A stretch of DNA of 64,000 bases from Bacillota bacterium (GTDB lineage Bacteria; Bacillota; Clostridia; Lachnospirales; Lachnospiraceae). The stretch spans positions 186,001 to 250,000 of the forward strand of contig JAEWSH010000042.1 in NCBI GenBank assembly GCA_023398375.1, read 5' to 3'. Below are positions 8,387 through 16,912 of the stretch, piece after piece. Under the pieces are notes generated by a model. It saw only the letters and a list, made by a program, of their open reading frames with translations. It was not told the DNA's origin and made no database searches. The number at the start of each line of letters is the position of its first letter. Position 1 is the stretch's first letter. The position numbers and the translations under genes are program-made.

Positions 8387-8425
8387 AAAAAGACCTTTGG
8401 TTTACTTTGAGCCAAAGGTCTTTTT
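8387..8425 (+). terminator. Terminator of the CAP-protein gene
   Basis: AAAAAGACCTTTGG (8387-8400) pairs perfectly with CCAAAGGTCTTTTT (8412-8425), giving a strong bidirectional intrinsic terminator. Confidence 0.9.
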
Positions 8426-8560
8426 ACTCGTTTGCCCGAAGGGTCCGGTGTACTGAGAGGAAAAATATGTATTGATAAAATCTTTTTGATTATGTACATT
8501 AGTGATATCGTATTAAATTAAAATTTAGGCAAAAACAGAGCCTGTTTGGAGGAATTAGTA

Positions 8561-9496
8561 ATGATTTATATTCTGAATGAAAAGACAATCAAAAAAGCAA
8601 ATTTAGACGAATTAGGAAGTAATATGACCAGTATTGGCTATCTGACAATGGAGGAGTTAGAACAAAATCTGGATAGATTAAAAATCAATGATGGTATTTT
8701 ACATGACTGTATGGCAGATCAGACACATTTCCGAACAAGTATTGACACTTATGATGACTTTAGTTTTGGAATTATTAATATTGTGAATGTAATGGATGTA
8801 AAGAAGCCAAGAGATAGAATTGCTTTTATAATGAAAAAGAAACAATTTATATTGGTCAAATTAATTGATGAGGATGATAGCTGTAGAATTATGTTTGAGA
8901 GTGCGGTTGGAAGATTTCAGCAAAATGCAACAATGGGAAAAGTAATTTATGCAATTTTGGAAAGTCTGTTATTGAATGGGAACAAACCTTTGGAAAACAC
9001 AGAAGAAAAAATTATGAAAATGGAACAACGGCTTGTGGACGGTAGTATTGACCATCATTTGAATAGAGAAATATTCGGTTTAAGAAATGAACTTTCCGTA
9101 TTAAAGAATTATTATGAGCAGCTCATTGATATTGGGGAAGAACTGCAGGAAAATGCCAATGATCTGTTTACAGAAGAGGAGTTGAAGTATTTTAGAATTT
9201 TTACAGTAAAGTCTGAACGTTTGAGTCATAATACACAGGTAATGAGCGAGAACCTGATACATCTCAGGGAAGCACTGGATGCTTCCCTGAATTATAGTTC
9301 TAATAAGACAATGCAGCTATTCACGGTTGTTACTACGATTTTTCTTCCGCTGACGCTGATCGTTGGCTGGTATGGAATGAATTTTACCAATATGCCGGAG
9401 CTGACATGGAAATATGGTTATATAACAATTATCATAATAAGCATACTCGTGGTTGCTGTTTGTTTGATTTTATTTAAAAAGAAAAAGTATTTTTAG
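8561..9496 (+). CDS. CorA-family divalent cation (Mg2+) transporter
   Basis: 311 residues. A long cytoplasmic alpha/beta and helical N-terminal domain is followed by two C-terminal membrane helices. The first ends in the CorA signature YGMNF (in GWYGMNFTNMPE) and the protein ends with a basic KKKKYF tail. CorA proteins form pentameric Mg2+/Co2+ channels. ATG 8561 has GGAGG at 8548-8552; the TTG at 8546 would overlap that site. An unrelated Mg2+ transporter gene, mgtE, lies 6 kb downstream. Confidence 0.9.
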   Translation: MIYILNEKTIKKANLDELGSNMTSIGYLTMEELEQNLDRLKINDGILHDCMADQTHFRTSIDTYDDFSFGIINIVNVMDVKKPRDRIAFIMKKKQFILVKLIDEDDSCRIMFESAVGRFQQNATMGKVIYAILESLLLNGNKPLENTEEKIMKMEQRLVDGSIDHHLNREIFGLRNELSVLKNYYEQLIDIGEELQENANDLFTEEELKYFRIFTVKSERLSHNTQVMSENLIHLREALDASLNYSSNKTMQLFTVVTTIFLPLTLIVGWYGMNFTNMPELTWKYGYITIIIISILVVAVCLILFKKKKYF

Positions 9497-9507
9497 ATAT
9501 GGGGTGA

Positions 9508-9718
9508 CAGTTACAGACGAGTAAGGACCTGACAGAACAATCTGCAGACTATGTTGGAAATATTACATGTGTTGTGTATAATGTAAAAGCTGTTTTGGGT
9601 AAATTGCAGATAATTCTAAAGAAGTGGTAGAGTTTATGGACAATCGTATGAGAAAAGATTATAATTTAATTGTAAGTGCTTTTGAAAATCATGAATCTGA
9701 TGCTATACGAAAGAGATG
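9508..9718 (+). pseudogene. Decayed fragment of a methyl-accepting chemotaxis protein
   Basis: The interval reads SKDLTEQSADYVGNI..., then after a frame change DNSKEVVEFMDNRMRKDYN... to a stop at 9718. This aligns with the receptor at 16913-18604 (LAENSKNTINEIQ... and NGSKEIMEFLDQKVMKDYK). It is a short remnant of the signalling domain with no start and at least one frameshift. It fills the space between corA and the next gene. Confidence 0.6.
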
Positions 9719-9730
9719 AAGGGCGATCAT

Positions 9731-11818
9731 ATGGTTAGAAAAATTGATACTGTTAAACTAGAACAGGATAACAAACGCCTGCAAAACGAGTATGAAAATT
9801 TTTTGGAAATGGAAAAAAAAGTAAGACCTGTATTTGAATCCATAAAAATTGCGCTTCTTTATTTAGGCATGGGAGCTCTCTGGATATTGTTATCGGATAA
9901 GATATTAAATGCAGTTGTCGAAAGTGAAGATCTAATTAGAAAAATTCAGATGTTTAAAGGCTGGTTTTACGTAATAATTACTGCAATGATCTTTTATATA
10001 ATTATTCGTAAGACATTACAGCTATATAAAGATGCAAATGATTCTGTACTCAGGGGGTATGAGGAATTAAGCGCAGCACACGAAGAATTAATGGCTATGA
10101 ATGAAGAATTAGAAGACCAAAATCTGAAATTGGAGACTCAGCATAATGAGCTGTCAGTAATTCAGGAAAGGTATCAGTTGGCAGTGGAAGGAGCAAATGA
10201 CGGCATTTGGGATTGGGATATTCTAAATGATGTATATTTTGTGACTGAAAAATGGAAGCAGTTACTCGGTTATGAAGCTCATGAAGTGGGAAATACTATA
10301 TATTCATGGGAAAACCTGATTTATCCGGAGGATTGGGAACGAACCAAAAATGCTGTGAATCAGTATATAGAAGAAAAGAGAGAATTTTATGAATCTACTT
10401 ATAGAGTCCGCCATAAATCAGGAAAATATCATTGGATATTAAGCAGAGGAAAAGGAGTTAGAGATAAAAATGGAAAAGCGACCAGAATTGCCGGATCGCA
10501 TACAGATATTACGGAGAGAGTTCAGTTAGAAGAAAAATTACAGTTATTGGCATATTATGATAACTTAACAGGACTTCCAAATCGTATTCTATTTGAGGAA
10601 GAGGTTACAAAAGCAATACAAAAATATGAGAAGATTGCCATTATAAATATCGATATGGATGATCTCAAACATGTAAATGACATGTTTGGTAATAAAATAG
10701 GGGACTGTTATATTCAGCATATTGCAAAAATATTAGCCAATCTGAATTCTTTTCATGATATGGTTGTGAGGCTAAATGGAGACCAGTTCGCTATACTCCT
10801 TACAGAAATTGACACGCAGCAGGATATTAGTGATAAATTAGATTTGTTGATTCATAAGATTAGAAAGCCATGGAATTATAATGGGCAGGATATCTATGGA
10901 ACAGTAAGTATGGGAGTTACAGTTTACCCGGAACATGGAACTGATGTTGCCACTTTAATTCAAAATGCAGAAATCGCTATGTTCCAGCAAAAACAAAACG
11001 GTAAAAATGGGTATATTTTCTTTCAGACTTCCATGTATGAGAAGACATTATACTATATTCAGATGAACAGGCAGCTTCGGGAAGCAATAGAAAAAGGTGA
11101 ATTTGTTTTATATTACCAACCGCAATATGATTTGAAAACAGAGAAAATGATAGCAATGGAAGCCCTTATTCGATGGAATCACCCGAAGAAAGGATTTATC
11201 TCACCGATGGAGTTCATTCCGGTTGCTGAAAAAACAGGTCAGATTACACCAATTAGTAAATGGGTGTTGAAAACTGCAATTAAGCAAAGGAGAGAATGGG
11301 AAGATAAAGGATACCAATCCGTTAAAATAGCAGTTAACCTGTCAGGACAATGCATAACTGAGAGTGATACAATCGACAGTATATGCGAGATGTTTCAGGA
11401 CATTCATATCAAACCGGGAGAAATAGAAATAGAGGTAACGGAAACTTCTGTAATGATAGATATGAATAAAGCGAAGGATAATCTCCAAAAGTTAAGGAAT
11501 TTTGGAATAACAGTTGCAATGGATGATTTTGGAACAGGTTATTCTTCTTTGACATATTTACAAGAATTACCTTTAGATATCTTAAAGATTGACAGGGAAT
11601 TTATTAAAAATGTAAAAACCCAGCATGAAGATGCATCTATATATAAAACAGTCGTGGAAATGGCCCATAGTATGAAGCTGCATGTTGTTGCAGAAGGAAT
11701 TGAGACGAAGGAACAAAAGGAATATCTGTTGAAAAACAATTGTGATATCGGACAGGGATTCTATTTTTCAAGGCCATTGCCAGTTTCAGAAGTTGAGAAA
11801 ATCATTAAACTGTGTTAG
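9731..11818 (+). CDS. PAS-GGDEF-EAL c-di-GMP phosphodiesterase, membrane bound
   Basis: 695 residues. Order: coiled N-terminus, two membrane helices (LYLGMGALWILLSDKIL and FYVIITAMIFYIIIR), a coiled coil, a PAS_3 domain (~155-265), GGDEF (~275-430) and EAL (~440-695). The GGDEF motif is degenerate (RLNGDQF), so cyclase activity is unlikely. The EAL domain keeps AMEALIRW, NLSG, EVTET, DDFGTGYSS, KIDREFI and VVAEGIE, so it should hydrolyse c-di-GMP. The degenerate GGDEF may instead sense GTP. ATG 9731 follows AAGGG; the ATG at 9716 lacks a site. It probably works with the diguanylate cyclase gene 47 nt downstream. Confidence 0.88.
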   Translation: MVRKIDTVKLEQDNKRLQNEYENFLEMEKKVRPVFESIKIALLYLGMGALWILLSDKILNAVVESEDLIRKIQMFKGWFYVIITAMIFYIIIRKTLQLYKDANDSVLRGYEELSAAHEELMAMNEELEDQNLKLETQHNELSVIQERYQLAVEGANDGIWDWDILNDVYFVTEKWKQLLGYEAHEVGNTIYSWENLIYPEDWERTKNAVNQYIEEKREFYESTYRVRHKSGKYHWILSRGKGVRDKNGKATRIAGSHTDITERVQLEEKLQLLAYYDNLTGLPNRILFEEEVTKAIQKYEKIAIINIDMDDLKHVNDMFGNKIGDCYIQHIAKILANLNSFHDMVVRLNGDQFAILLTEIDTQQDISDKLDLLIHKIRKPWNYNGQDIYGTVSMGVTVYPEHGTDVATLIQNAEIAMFQQKQNGKNGYIFFQTSMYEKTLYYIQMNRQLREAIEKGEFVLYYQPQYDLKTEKMIAMEALIRWNHPKKGFISPMEFIPVAEKTGQITPISKWVLKTAIKQRREWEDKGYQSVKIAVNLSGQCITESDTIDSICEMFQDIHIKPGEIEIEVTETSVMIDMNKAKDNLQKLRNFGITVAMDDFGTGYSSLTYLQELPLDILKIDREFIKNVKTQHEDASIYKTVVEMAHSMKLHVVAEGIETKEQKEYLLKNNCDIGQGFYFSRPLPVSEVEKIIKLC

Positions 11819-11865
11819 AAATGCTCCGTAAAAATAGAAAGAGCATAGAGTGATAGAGGAAAAAA

Positions 11866-13212
11866 GTGCAAACACTAATTCAGAAATTTAAAAAAGTAAT
11901 TATCGTTTCGTTAATTATATTTGCAGTGCTTACTTTTATTGGAATATACATACCGATGAAAGCAGAATTGGAAAGGGAAACAATTGAGAATTTCAAGCTG
12001 GAAGCGAAATTAAATATGCATATTTTTGAACAGTATATTGATAATTGCATGATTGGGGCAACTACATTATCAAGTCGTTCAATGACTATGGATAAAATTA
12101 CGGCTTATAATAAAAAGGAGATAACATTAGAAAAACTGCGGGAATACATGCAGCCTGGTTTTAGAGAAAGTGCGGAGATACTGAATGAACTTGTTGCAGC
12201 ATATCGAATTGTAGATCATAGATTGGTCGCATGCTATGGGAGTATTGCAATACCGAAGGAAGATTATGATAAAAATATTCAGATAAGTACTTGTGAGATC
12301 ACGGACAATACAGATGGGACCACAACAATTAAAATTTATTCTCCAATTATAAAGAATAGAAAAGTTTTAGGGTATGATGTTGTTGTTTATTCAGGAAATG
12401 AGATAATACAGGTATTTAAACAGGAGAATACGGTTTTTACAATATTAAACCGGGAGGAAGCAAAAGCTGTTAATGACAATAAAAATATTGTCTATTATAA
12501 AGAGGGAAGAATATATATAAAAACAGAGACCGTCTATTATTTAAAACAGATTACTAAGACCAGTCAATATATGTGCATTTCAATTGCATATAAAGAACTA
12601 TTTGATTCAGTCGACCGAATTAGTTTGGCTGTTTTTGCGGGCTTTCTAATTGGTATTTTATTAACCGTTATTTTTACCAATTGGTATATTGTAAGTCATA
12701 CAGAATCATTTCTTAATATAGTTGAGGATAGTAGATTGAAATATAAGGAGTATGCGACGAAAGATACCCTTACAGGAGCATATTCCAGACTATATTTAGA
12801 ACAGTTTAAGCAAGATTGGTCTAAGAATAATAAAATGAATGAGTTTTGTGTCTGTCTGGTAATGATTGATATAGATAATTTTAAGCAGATAAATGATGAA
12901 AACGGACATGCTATGGGAGATGAAGCATTAAAATATGTAGTGCGTATTTTCAAAACCTCTCTTAGAGAAGATGATATCATCATAAGATTGGGCGGTGATG
13001 AATTCCTGATTTTACTGCACAATTGTAAAGAATCTTTGGCAGAAGATATTATAAAAAGAGTAATGGAACAACTTAAAGCTCCAAAAGATTTTCCTATACC
13101 TATTTTCCTTTCTTATGGAATTGAGGAAATTACTGAGACAGAACAATTAGAAGAGGCAATGGCTCATGCAGATCAAAAAATGTATCATCTTAAAAAAGGA
13201 AAAAATGAGTAG
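11866..13212 (+). CDS. Membrane diguanylate cyclase (GGDEF)
   Basis: 448 residues. An N-terminal membrane helix (VIIVSLIIFAVLTFIGIYI), an extracytoplasmic sensor region of about 220 residues and a second helix (ISLAVFAGFLIGILLTVIF) precede the GGDEF domain (from DTLTGAYSR). The active-site loop is intact (RLGGDEFLILL). The start is GTG 11866 with AGAGGA 7 nt upstream. It makes c-di-GMP from GTP. The neighbouring upstream gene degrades c-di-GMP, so the two form a paired make/break unit under separate sensors. Confidence 0.88.
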   Translation: MQTLIQKFKKVIIVSLIIFAVLTFIGIYIPMKAELERETIENFKLEAKLNMHIFEQYIDNCMIGATTLSSRSMTMDKITAYNKKEITLEKLREYMQPGFRESAEILNELVAAYRIVDHRLVACYGSIAIPKEDYDKNIQISTCEITDNTDGTTTIKIYSPIIKNRKVLGYDVVVYSGNEIIQVFKQENTVFTILNREEAKAVNDNKNIVYYKEGRIYIKTETVYYLKQITKTSQYMCISIAYKELFDSVDRISLAVFAGFLIGILLTVIFTNWYIVSHTESFLNIVEDSRLKYKEYATKDTLTGAYSRLYLEQFKQDWSKNNKMNEFCVCLVMIDIDNFKQINDENGHAMGDEALKYVVRIFKTSLREDDIIIRLGGDEFLILLHNCKESLAEDIIKRVMEQLKAPKDFPIPIFLSYGIEEITETEQLEEAMAHADQKMYHLKKGKNE

Positions 13213-13232
13213 TTATTTTTACAAATTCTGCA

Positions 13233-13247
13233 TGTGACATAGTCACA
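13233..13247. promoter_or_regulatory. Crp/Fnr-like palindrome upstream of the rhodanese gene
   Basis: TGTGACATAGTCACA is a perfect palindrome around its central 3 nt, resembling Crp/Fnr-family half sites. A Crp/Fnr regulator gene lies 0.4 kb away. The link is suggestive only. Confidence 0.35.
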
Positions 13248-13335
13248 GATATTATGTAAAGATTCTTTATAATAATACTGAGAAAGAATCATATAGGGCA
13301 AAAGATAGTATCGTAGAAAGCGAAGGAGGAAGAAG

Positions 13336-13662
13336 ATGTTTGGTTTTCTTAAAAAAGATAATAATAATGTAATTCCTGTAAATGATATCGATAATCTCAT
13401 TGGAAAAATAGAATTGATTGATATTAGAGAGCCATATGAGTATCAAGCTGGAAGTTTAAAGACAGCAAAAAATATCCCTATGAGAAATTTATTAAATACT
13501 CCTGAAAAATATTTAATTATGGATAAAACATACTATATCATGTGTCAATCAGGCGCAAGAAGCGGAAATACAACAAAGGTACTTGCTAAACAAGGATATC
13601 ATGTGATTAATGTCGCAGGTGGATTTGGTTCTTATGCAGGAACAAAGAGAAATAGAGGATAA
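13336..13662 (+). CDS. Rhodanese-like sulfurtransferase domain protein
   Basis: 108 residues, a single rhodanese domain. It contains LIDIREPYEYQAGSL and the active-site loop CQSGARSG with the catalytic Cys at about residue 74, then GYHVINVAGGF. It is cytoplasmic, with no signal peptide. Such proteins carry persulfide sulfur for biosynthesis or detoxification. AAGGAGGAAG precedes ATG 13336. A divergent C_GCAxxG_C_C protein and a Crp/Fnr regulator nearby suggest a redox/sulfur context. Confidence 0.88.
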   Translation: MFGFLKKDNNNVIPVNDIDNLIGKIELIDIREPYEYQAGSLKTAKNIPMRNLLNTPEKYLIMDKTYYIMCQSGARSGNTTKVLAKQGYHVINVAGGFGSYAGTKRNRG

Positions 13663-13671
13663 TTAGCCGAG

Positions 13672-14346
13672 TTATACAGTCAGTTCTCTTAATTTCTCTT
13701 TATCAATGATACGTATAGAGCCTCTTGATTGTTCGAGAATTCCTTCGGATTGAAATACCTTCAGCATGCGGGAGACCACCTCTCTCGCACTTCCGATGTA
13801 TTTTGCGATTTGCTCCTGTGTAAGCAACACTTCAGTAGAATTCATCTTTGTCATTTCGTCCTGCAAAAAGATAGCCAATCTTTTATCAAAACTCATAAAC
13901 AGAATCTGCTCCATTGCCCACATGACATCTGAAAACCGTTCTATGGCATTTTTATATGCAAAATTTTGTACGTATACATTCTGATTGCTGAGTTTACTAA
14001 ACGCACCAATATTGAGAAGATAAGCATCAGTGTCACTTTCTGCATCAATATGTACGTCAAAAGTAATGCTATTTAAAATGCAGGAAGCAGAAAGTATACA
14101 AATATCACCAGGTGAAAGTCGATATAAGGTTACTTCACGTCCGTCTTCAGATAAGATATAGACACGTAATCCACCGCTTTTTATCAGAAGTACACCGAGA
14201 CATTCGCTGTCAGTACTATGAAGGTTGAACCCTTTTTTATAAGAGACGCGTGCAATATTTCCTATTAGTATCTCCCTTTCAGTATCTTTTAAGTTATCCC
14301 AAAAATCAAATCGGGATTTGATATATAGTAATTCTTCTTCTTTCAT
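13672..14346 (-). CDS. Crp/Fnr-family transcriptional regulator
   Basis: 224 residues. The N-terminal cyclic-nucleotide-binding-type beta barrel includes LHSTDSECLGVLLIKSGGLRVYILSEDGREVTLYRLSPGD. The C-terminal winged helix includes LLTQEQIAKYIGSAREVVSRMLKVFQSEGILEQSRGSI, typical of HTH_Crp. There is no N-terminal Cys cluster of the FNR Fe-S type. I prefer ATG 14346 because GGAGG lies 10 nt upstream; the ATG at 14367 would put that site inside the gene. It is divergent from the C_GCAxxG_C_C gene and convergent with the rhodanese gene, both possible targets. Confidence 0.85.
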   Translation of the reverse strand: MKEEELLYIKSRFDFWDNLKDTEREILIGNIARVSYKKGFNLHSTDSECLGVLLIKSGGLRVYILSEDGREVTLYRLSPGDICILSASCILNSITFDVHIDAESDTDAYLLNIGAFSKLSNQNVYVQNFAYKNAIERFSDVMWAMEQILFMSFDKRLAIFLQDEMTKMNSTEVLLTQEQIAKYIGSAREVVSRMLKVFQSEGILEQSRGSIRIIDKEKLRELTV

Positions 14347-14423
14347 TATAAGGCAACCTCCGTTCATTTATTTATTATAACAAATTAAATCTAAAATAAC
14401 AAAAAAAGATTACTTAATAATAT

Positions 14424-14452
14424 TTGACATATGAAGTTGTTATGATTAAAAT
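14424..14452 (+). promoter_or_regulatory. Promoter of the C_GCAxxG_C_C gene
   Basis: TTGACA (14424-14429), a 17-nt spacer and TAAAAT (14447-14452) form a good sigma-A promoter in the divergent region next to the Crp/Fnr gene. Confidence 0.65.
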
Positions 14453-14490
14453 ATATTTAGAGCATATGCTAATAATTTATTTCATAACTT

Positions 14491-15012
14491 ATGGAAAGCA
14501 AAGAAAATGAGGACATTACAGAAATGGATGAAAAATCAGATTTCACAGAAAAGACCCATTCGGAATTAGCGATAGCATATTTTAAGAAAGGATATAATTG
14601 TTCACAGTCTGTTTTCATGGCATTTTGTGATGAATATGACATAGCTTCGGAAACTGTATTAAGAATTAGTTCTTCCTTTGGTGCCGGTATGGGAAGATTA
14701 AGAGAAGTATGCGGTGCCGTAACGGGTATGTTCATGGTAGCCGGAATGCTATATGGATATACAGATCCCAAAGACCATGATTCTAAGACAGAACATTATA
14801 AAAGAATTCAATTCCTTGCAAAGGAATTTGAGGAAAAAAATCATGCGATCGTATGCAGGGAATTGTTGGGACTTGGGGCAGGTAAGGATAGCCCGGTACC
14901 GGAAGTCCGTACTGCAGAATATTATAAAAAAAGGCCATGTGTGGAGCTTGTGGGTATGGCGGCAGATATTATGGATAAATATATTGCAGAATACAGAGAA
15001 GAAGTAAAATGA
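14491..15012 (+). CDS. C_GCAxxG_C_C family protein
   Basis: 173 residues. Family cysteines are visible: YNCSQSV, then the GAGMGR turn, then VCGAVTGMFMVAGML, with further Cys in VCRELLG and RPCVELV. These proteins are thought to be redox or metal associated and often sit beside redox regulators; the function is unknown. No ribosome site is seen before ATG 14491. ATG 14524 has GAGG 11 nt upstream and may be the true start, giving 162 residues. It is divergent from a Crp/Fnr regulator. Confidence 0.8.
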   Translation: MESKENEDITEMDEKSDFTEKTHSELAIAYFKKGYNCSQSVFMAFCDEYDIASETVLRISSSFGAGMGRLREVCGAVTGMFMVAGMLYGYTDPKDHDSKTEHYKRIQFLAKEFEEKNHAIVCRELLGLGAGKDSPVPEVRTAEYYKKRPCVELVGMAADIMDKYIAEYREEVK

Positions 15013-15032
15013 GGATTGTTTTGTCAATCGTT

Positions 15033-15071
15033 AAAAGGGTTGGTACATGATTATGTGTATCAATCCTTTTT
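15033..15071 (+). terminator. Terminator after the C_GCAxxG_C_C gene
   Basis: AAAAGGGTTGGTACA (15033-15047) pairs with TGTATCAATCCTTTT (15056-15070), with G-U pairs, and is followed by T. Confidence 0.7.
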
Positions 15072-15192
15072 GTGATATGGCATTATAACTGAGATATGTT
15101 TTATTGAAAATAGCTTTACTTTGAGTTATTGTTAGAATAAAATACAATTGTACTAAAAATTAAGAATATTAAAAAAAGTGAGGTGAAAGCAA

Positions 15193-15342
15193 ATGGATAC
15201 ACACAGTAGTAAGGGTATAGCTGATGATCCGCTCGGGCGACGAAGCTGGTTTTTTACTATAATGTCATTAAAGGAATATTCCTTTTTTAACAAGGGTATG
15301 CGATTGCTTTTATCCACTGAGATAATATCAAAAATCAGATAA
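15193..15342 (+). CDS. 49-residue ORF in the mgtE leader
   Basis: ATG 15193 has AGGTGA 6 nt upstream and encodes 49 residues beginning MDTHSSKGIADDPLGRRSWF, ending at TAA 15342, 82 nt before mgtE. Inside the ORF are a nested hairpin (TAGTAA with TTACTA, inner CGC/GCG) and AAAGGA-ATAT-TCCTTT followed by T6, a weak terminator. It could be a Mg2+-responsive leader peptide, analogous in position to enterobacterial MgtL, or a small protein in its own right. I do not recognise its family. The region does not match the M-box riboswitch. Confidence 0.4.
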   Translation: MDTHSSKGIADDPLGRRSWFFTIMSLKEYSFFNKGMRLLLSTEIISKIR

Positions 15343-15424
15343 TCCGCATAGTAAAATAAATATGCTTTTCCTTGAATCATCTGTTATACCTTCCCCAATA
15401 ATATAATAAACAGGAGGTATAACT

Positions 15425-16771
15425 ATGGAATTAAAAGAATTGCAAGAAATATTATTAAGTCTCATTTCCAGCCAGGATACAGAGAAACTGGTGCAACTGT
15501 TCGAAACGAATTATGCAATTGATATTGCAAAAGCACTGATAGATTTTGAAGATGATGACTTACGGTCACTCCTTGAGCTTCTTGATTCAAAAGAGATTGC
15601 ATCTATTATTGAGGAAGCAGAGGAGTCTTTGCAGACAAGAATTATAGAACTTCTTAATTCGGAAAAAATAGTTCAGGTTTTTACCCATATGTCGTCAGAT
15701 GATATTACTGATATTTTAGGGATTGTCGGAATCAATCAGCGAAAACAATTATTAAGATTGATGAAAGATCGTGACTCAAAAGAAATTCAGATGTTGTTAG
15801 GATTTGAGCCCGACACTGCCGGTGGTATTATGACAACGCAATATATTGCATTGCGTAAGAACTTAAGTATTAAAGATACGTTGCAAAAAATTAAAAATAT
15901 TGGTCCCAGGACAGAAGTAATTGAAACTATTTTTGTGGTCGGACTGGCAAATGAACTTGTAGGTACGGCAGATTTAAGGGATATATTGATTGCTTCGGAT
16001 GAATTCTTACTTGAAGATATCATGAATCATAATGTAATCTATGTATATCCAGATACAGACCAGGAAGAGGCTTCGCTGATTGTATCAAAATATGATTTAA
16101 AGGCACTTCCGGTTGTGAACAGAAAACATGCAATCTTGGGAATTATTACAATAGATGACGTAATTGATGTTATTGTAGAAGAACATACGGAAGATTTATT
16201 GATGCTGTCGGGTGTAAGTAAAGATGAAAAAATTGGAAGCAAGATTAGTACTTCCATTCACCGGAGATTGCCTTGGCTGTTCGTTAACCTGATAACAGCT
16301 TTTTTGGCAGCATTTACTGTGGGTCTTTTTGAAGATGTGATTGTACAGGTCGTTGCACTTGCAGCAGTCATGCCGATTGTAACAGGAATGGGAGGCAATG
16401 CGGGATCACAGACGCTGTCAATTATGATTCGCAGCATAGCATTGGGCGAGGCCGAGTTAAAGCAGGAGTGGAAATTCATTTTTAAAGAAATTGCATTAGG
16501 GCTGATCAATGGGTTGGCAATAGGAACGGTAACAGGTTTTATCCTATCTATAAAATATGATAATTTTTTTCTGGGAATTATAGTCATGGTTGCTATGACT
16601 GGGAATCTGATCATTGCAGGCTTTTTTGGTTTTGTTATTCCACTCCTATTGAAAAGGCTTCGTTTAGATCCGGCAGTTTCCTCTTCCATTTTCCTTACCA
16701 CGGCAACTGATGTTGGAGGTTTTTTTATTTTTCTTGGACTTGCTAAAATATTTCTTTCTTATTTAAAATAA
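15425..16771 (+). CDS. mgtE: MgtE magnesium transporter
   Basis: 448 residues with the full MgtE layout. The helical N domain (to ~130) leads into the PDTAGGIMTTQYI segment, then a pair of CBS domains (~135-255, LPVVNRKHAILGIITIDDVID), a plug helix, and five membrane helices. The helices include the pore motifs VMPIVTGMGGNAGSQ and LRLDPAVSSSIFLTTATDVGG. MgtE is a dimeric Mg2+ channel gated by cytosolic Mg2+. AGGAGG precedes ATG 15425. A ~350-nt leader with a small ORF and terminator-like hairpin suggests Mg2+ control. Confidence 0.93.
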   Translation: MELKELQEILLSLISSQDTEKLVQLFETNYAIDIAKALIDFEDDDLRSLLELLDSKEIASIIEEAEESLQTRIIELLNSEKIVQVFTHMSSDDITDILGIVGINQRKQLLRLMKDRDSKEIQMLLGFEPDTAGGIMTTQYIALRKNLSIKDTLQKIKNIGPRTEVIETIFVVGLANELVGTADLRDILIASDEFLLEDIMNHNVIYVYPDTDQEEASLIVSKYDLKALPVVNRKHAILGIITIDDVIDVIVEEHTEDLLMLSGVSKDEKIGSKISTSIHRRLPWLFVNLITAFLAAFTVGLFEDVIVQVVALAAVMPIVTGMGGNAGSQTLSIMIRSIALGEAELKQEWKFIFKEIALGLINGLAIGTVTGFILSIKYDNFFLGIIVMVAMTGNLIIAGFFGFVIPLLLKRLRLDPAVSSSIFLTTATDVGGFFIFLGLAKIFLSYLK

Positions 16772-16912
16772 ATTGACAAAAATATACAAATAAATTGTAA
16801 AATATGTGAAATAATGATAAAATATTACAAAACTCTCGCCTTATACAGAGTATAGTTTGACAGATTTTTGATTTAGAAATTATGAAAATTACCATCAAAG
16901 AGGAGAAAAACT

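Noticed and set aside
15222..15256. Hammerhead ribozyme core (CTGATGA ... CGAAG)
   Set aside because: The second core element is GAAG rather than GAAA, and no stem I/III with a cleavage site can be drawn.
15150..15345. M-box (Mg2+) riboswitch before mgtE
   Set aside because: The start AGGTGA...ATGGATACA is reminiscent, but the conserved core (GAAATGTC, GACGCCAATGGGT) is missing.
16800..16865. Sigma-D (motility) promoter before the MCP at 16913
   Set aside because: TAAA and GCCTTATA elements are off in spacing and match the -10 consensus poorly.
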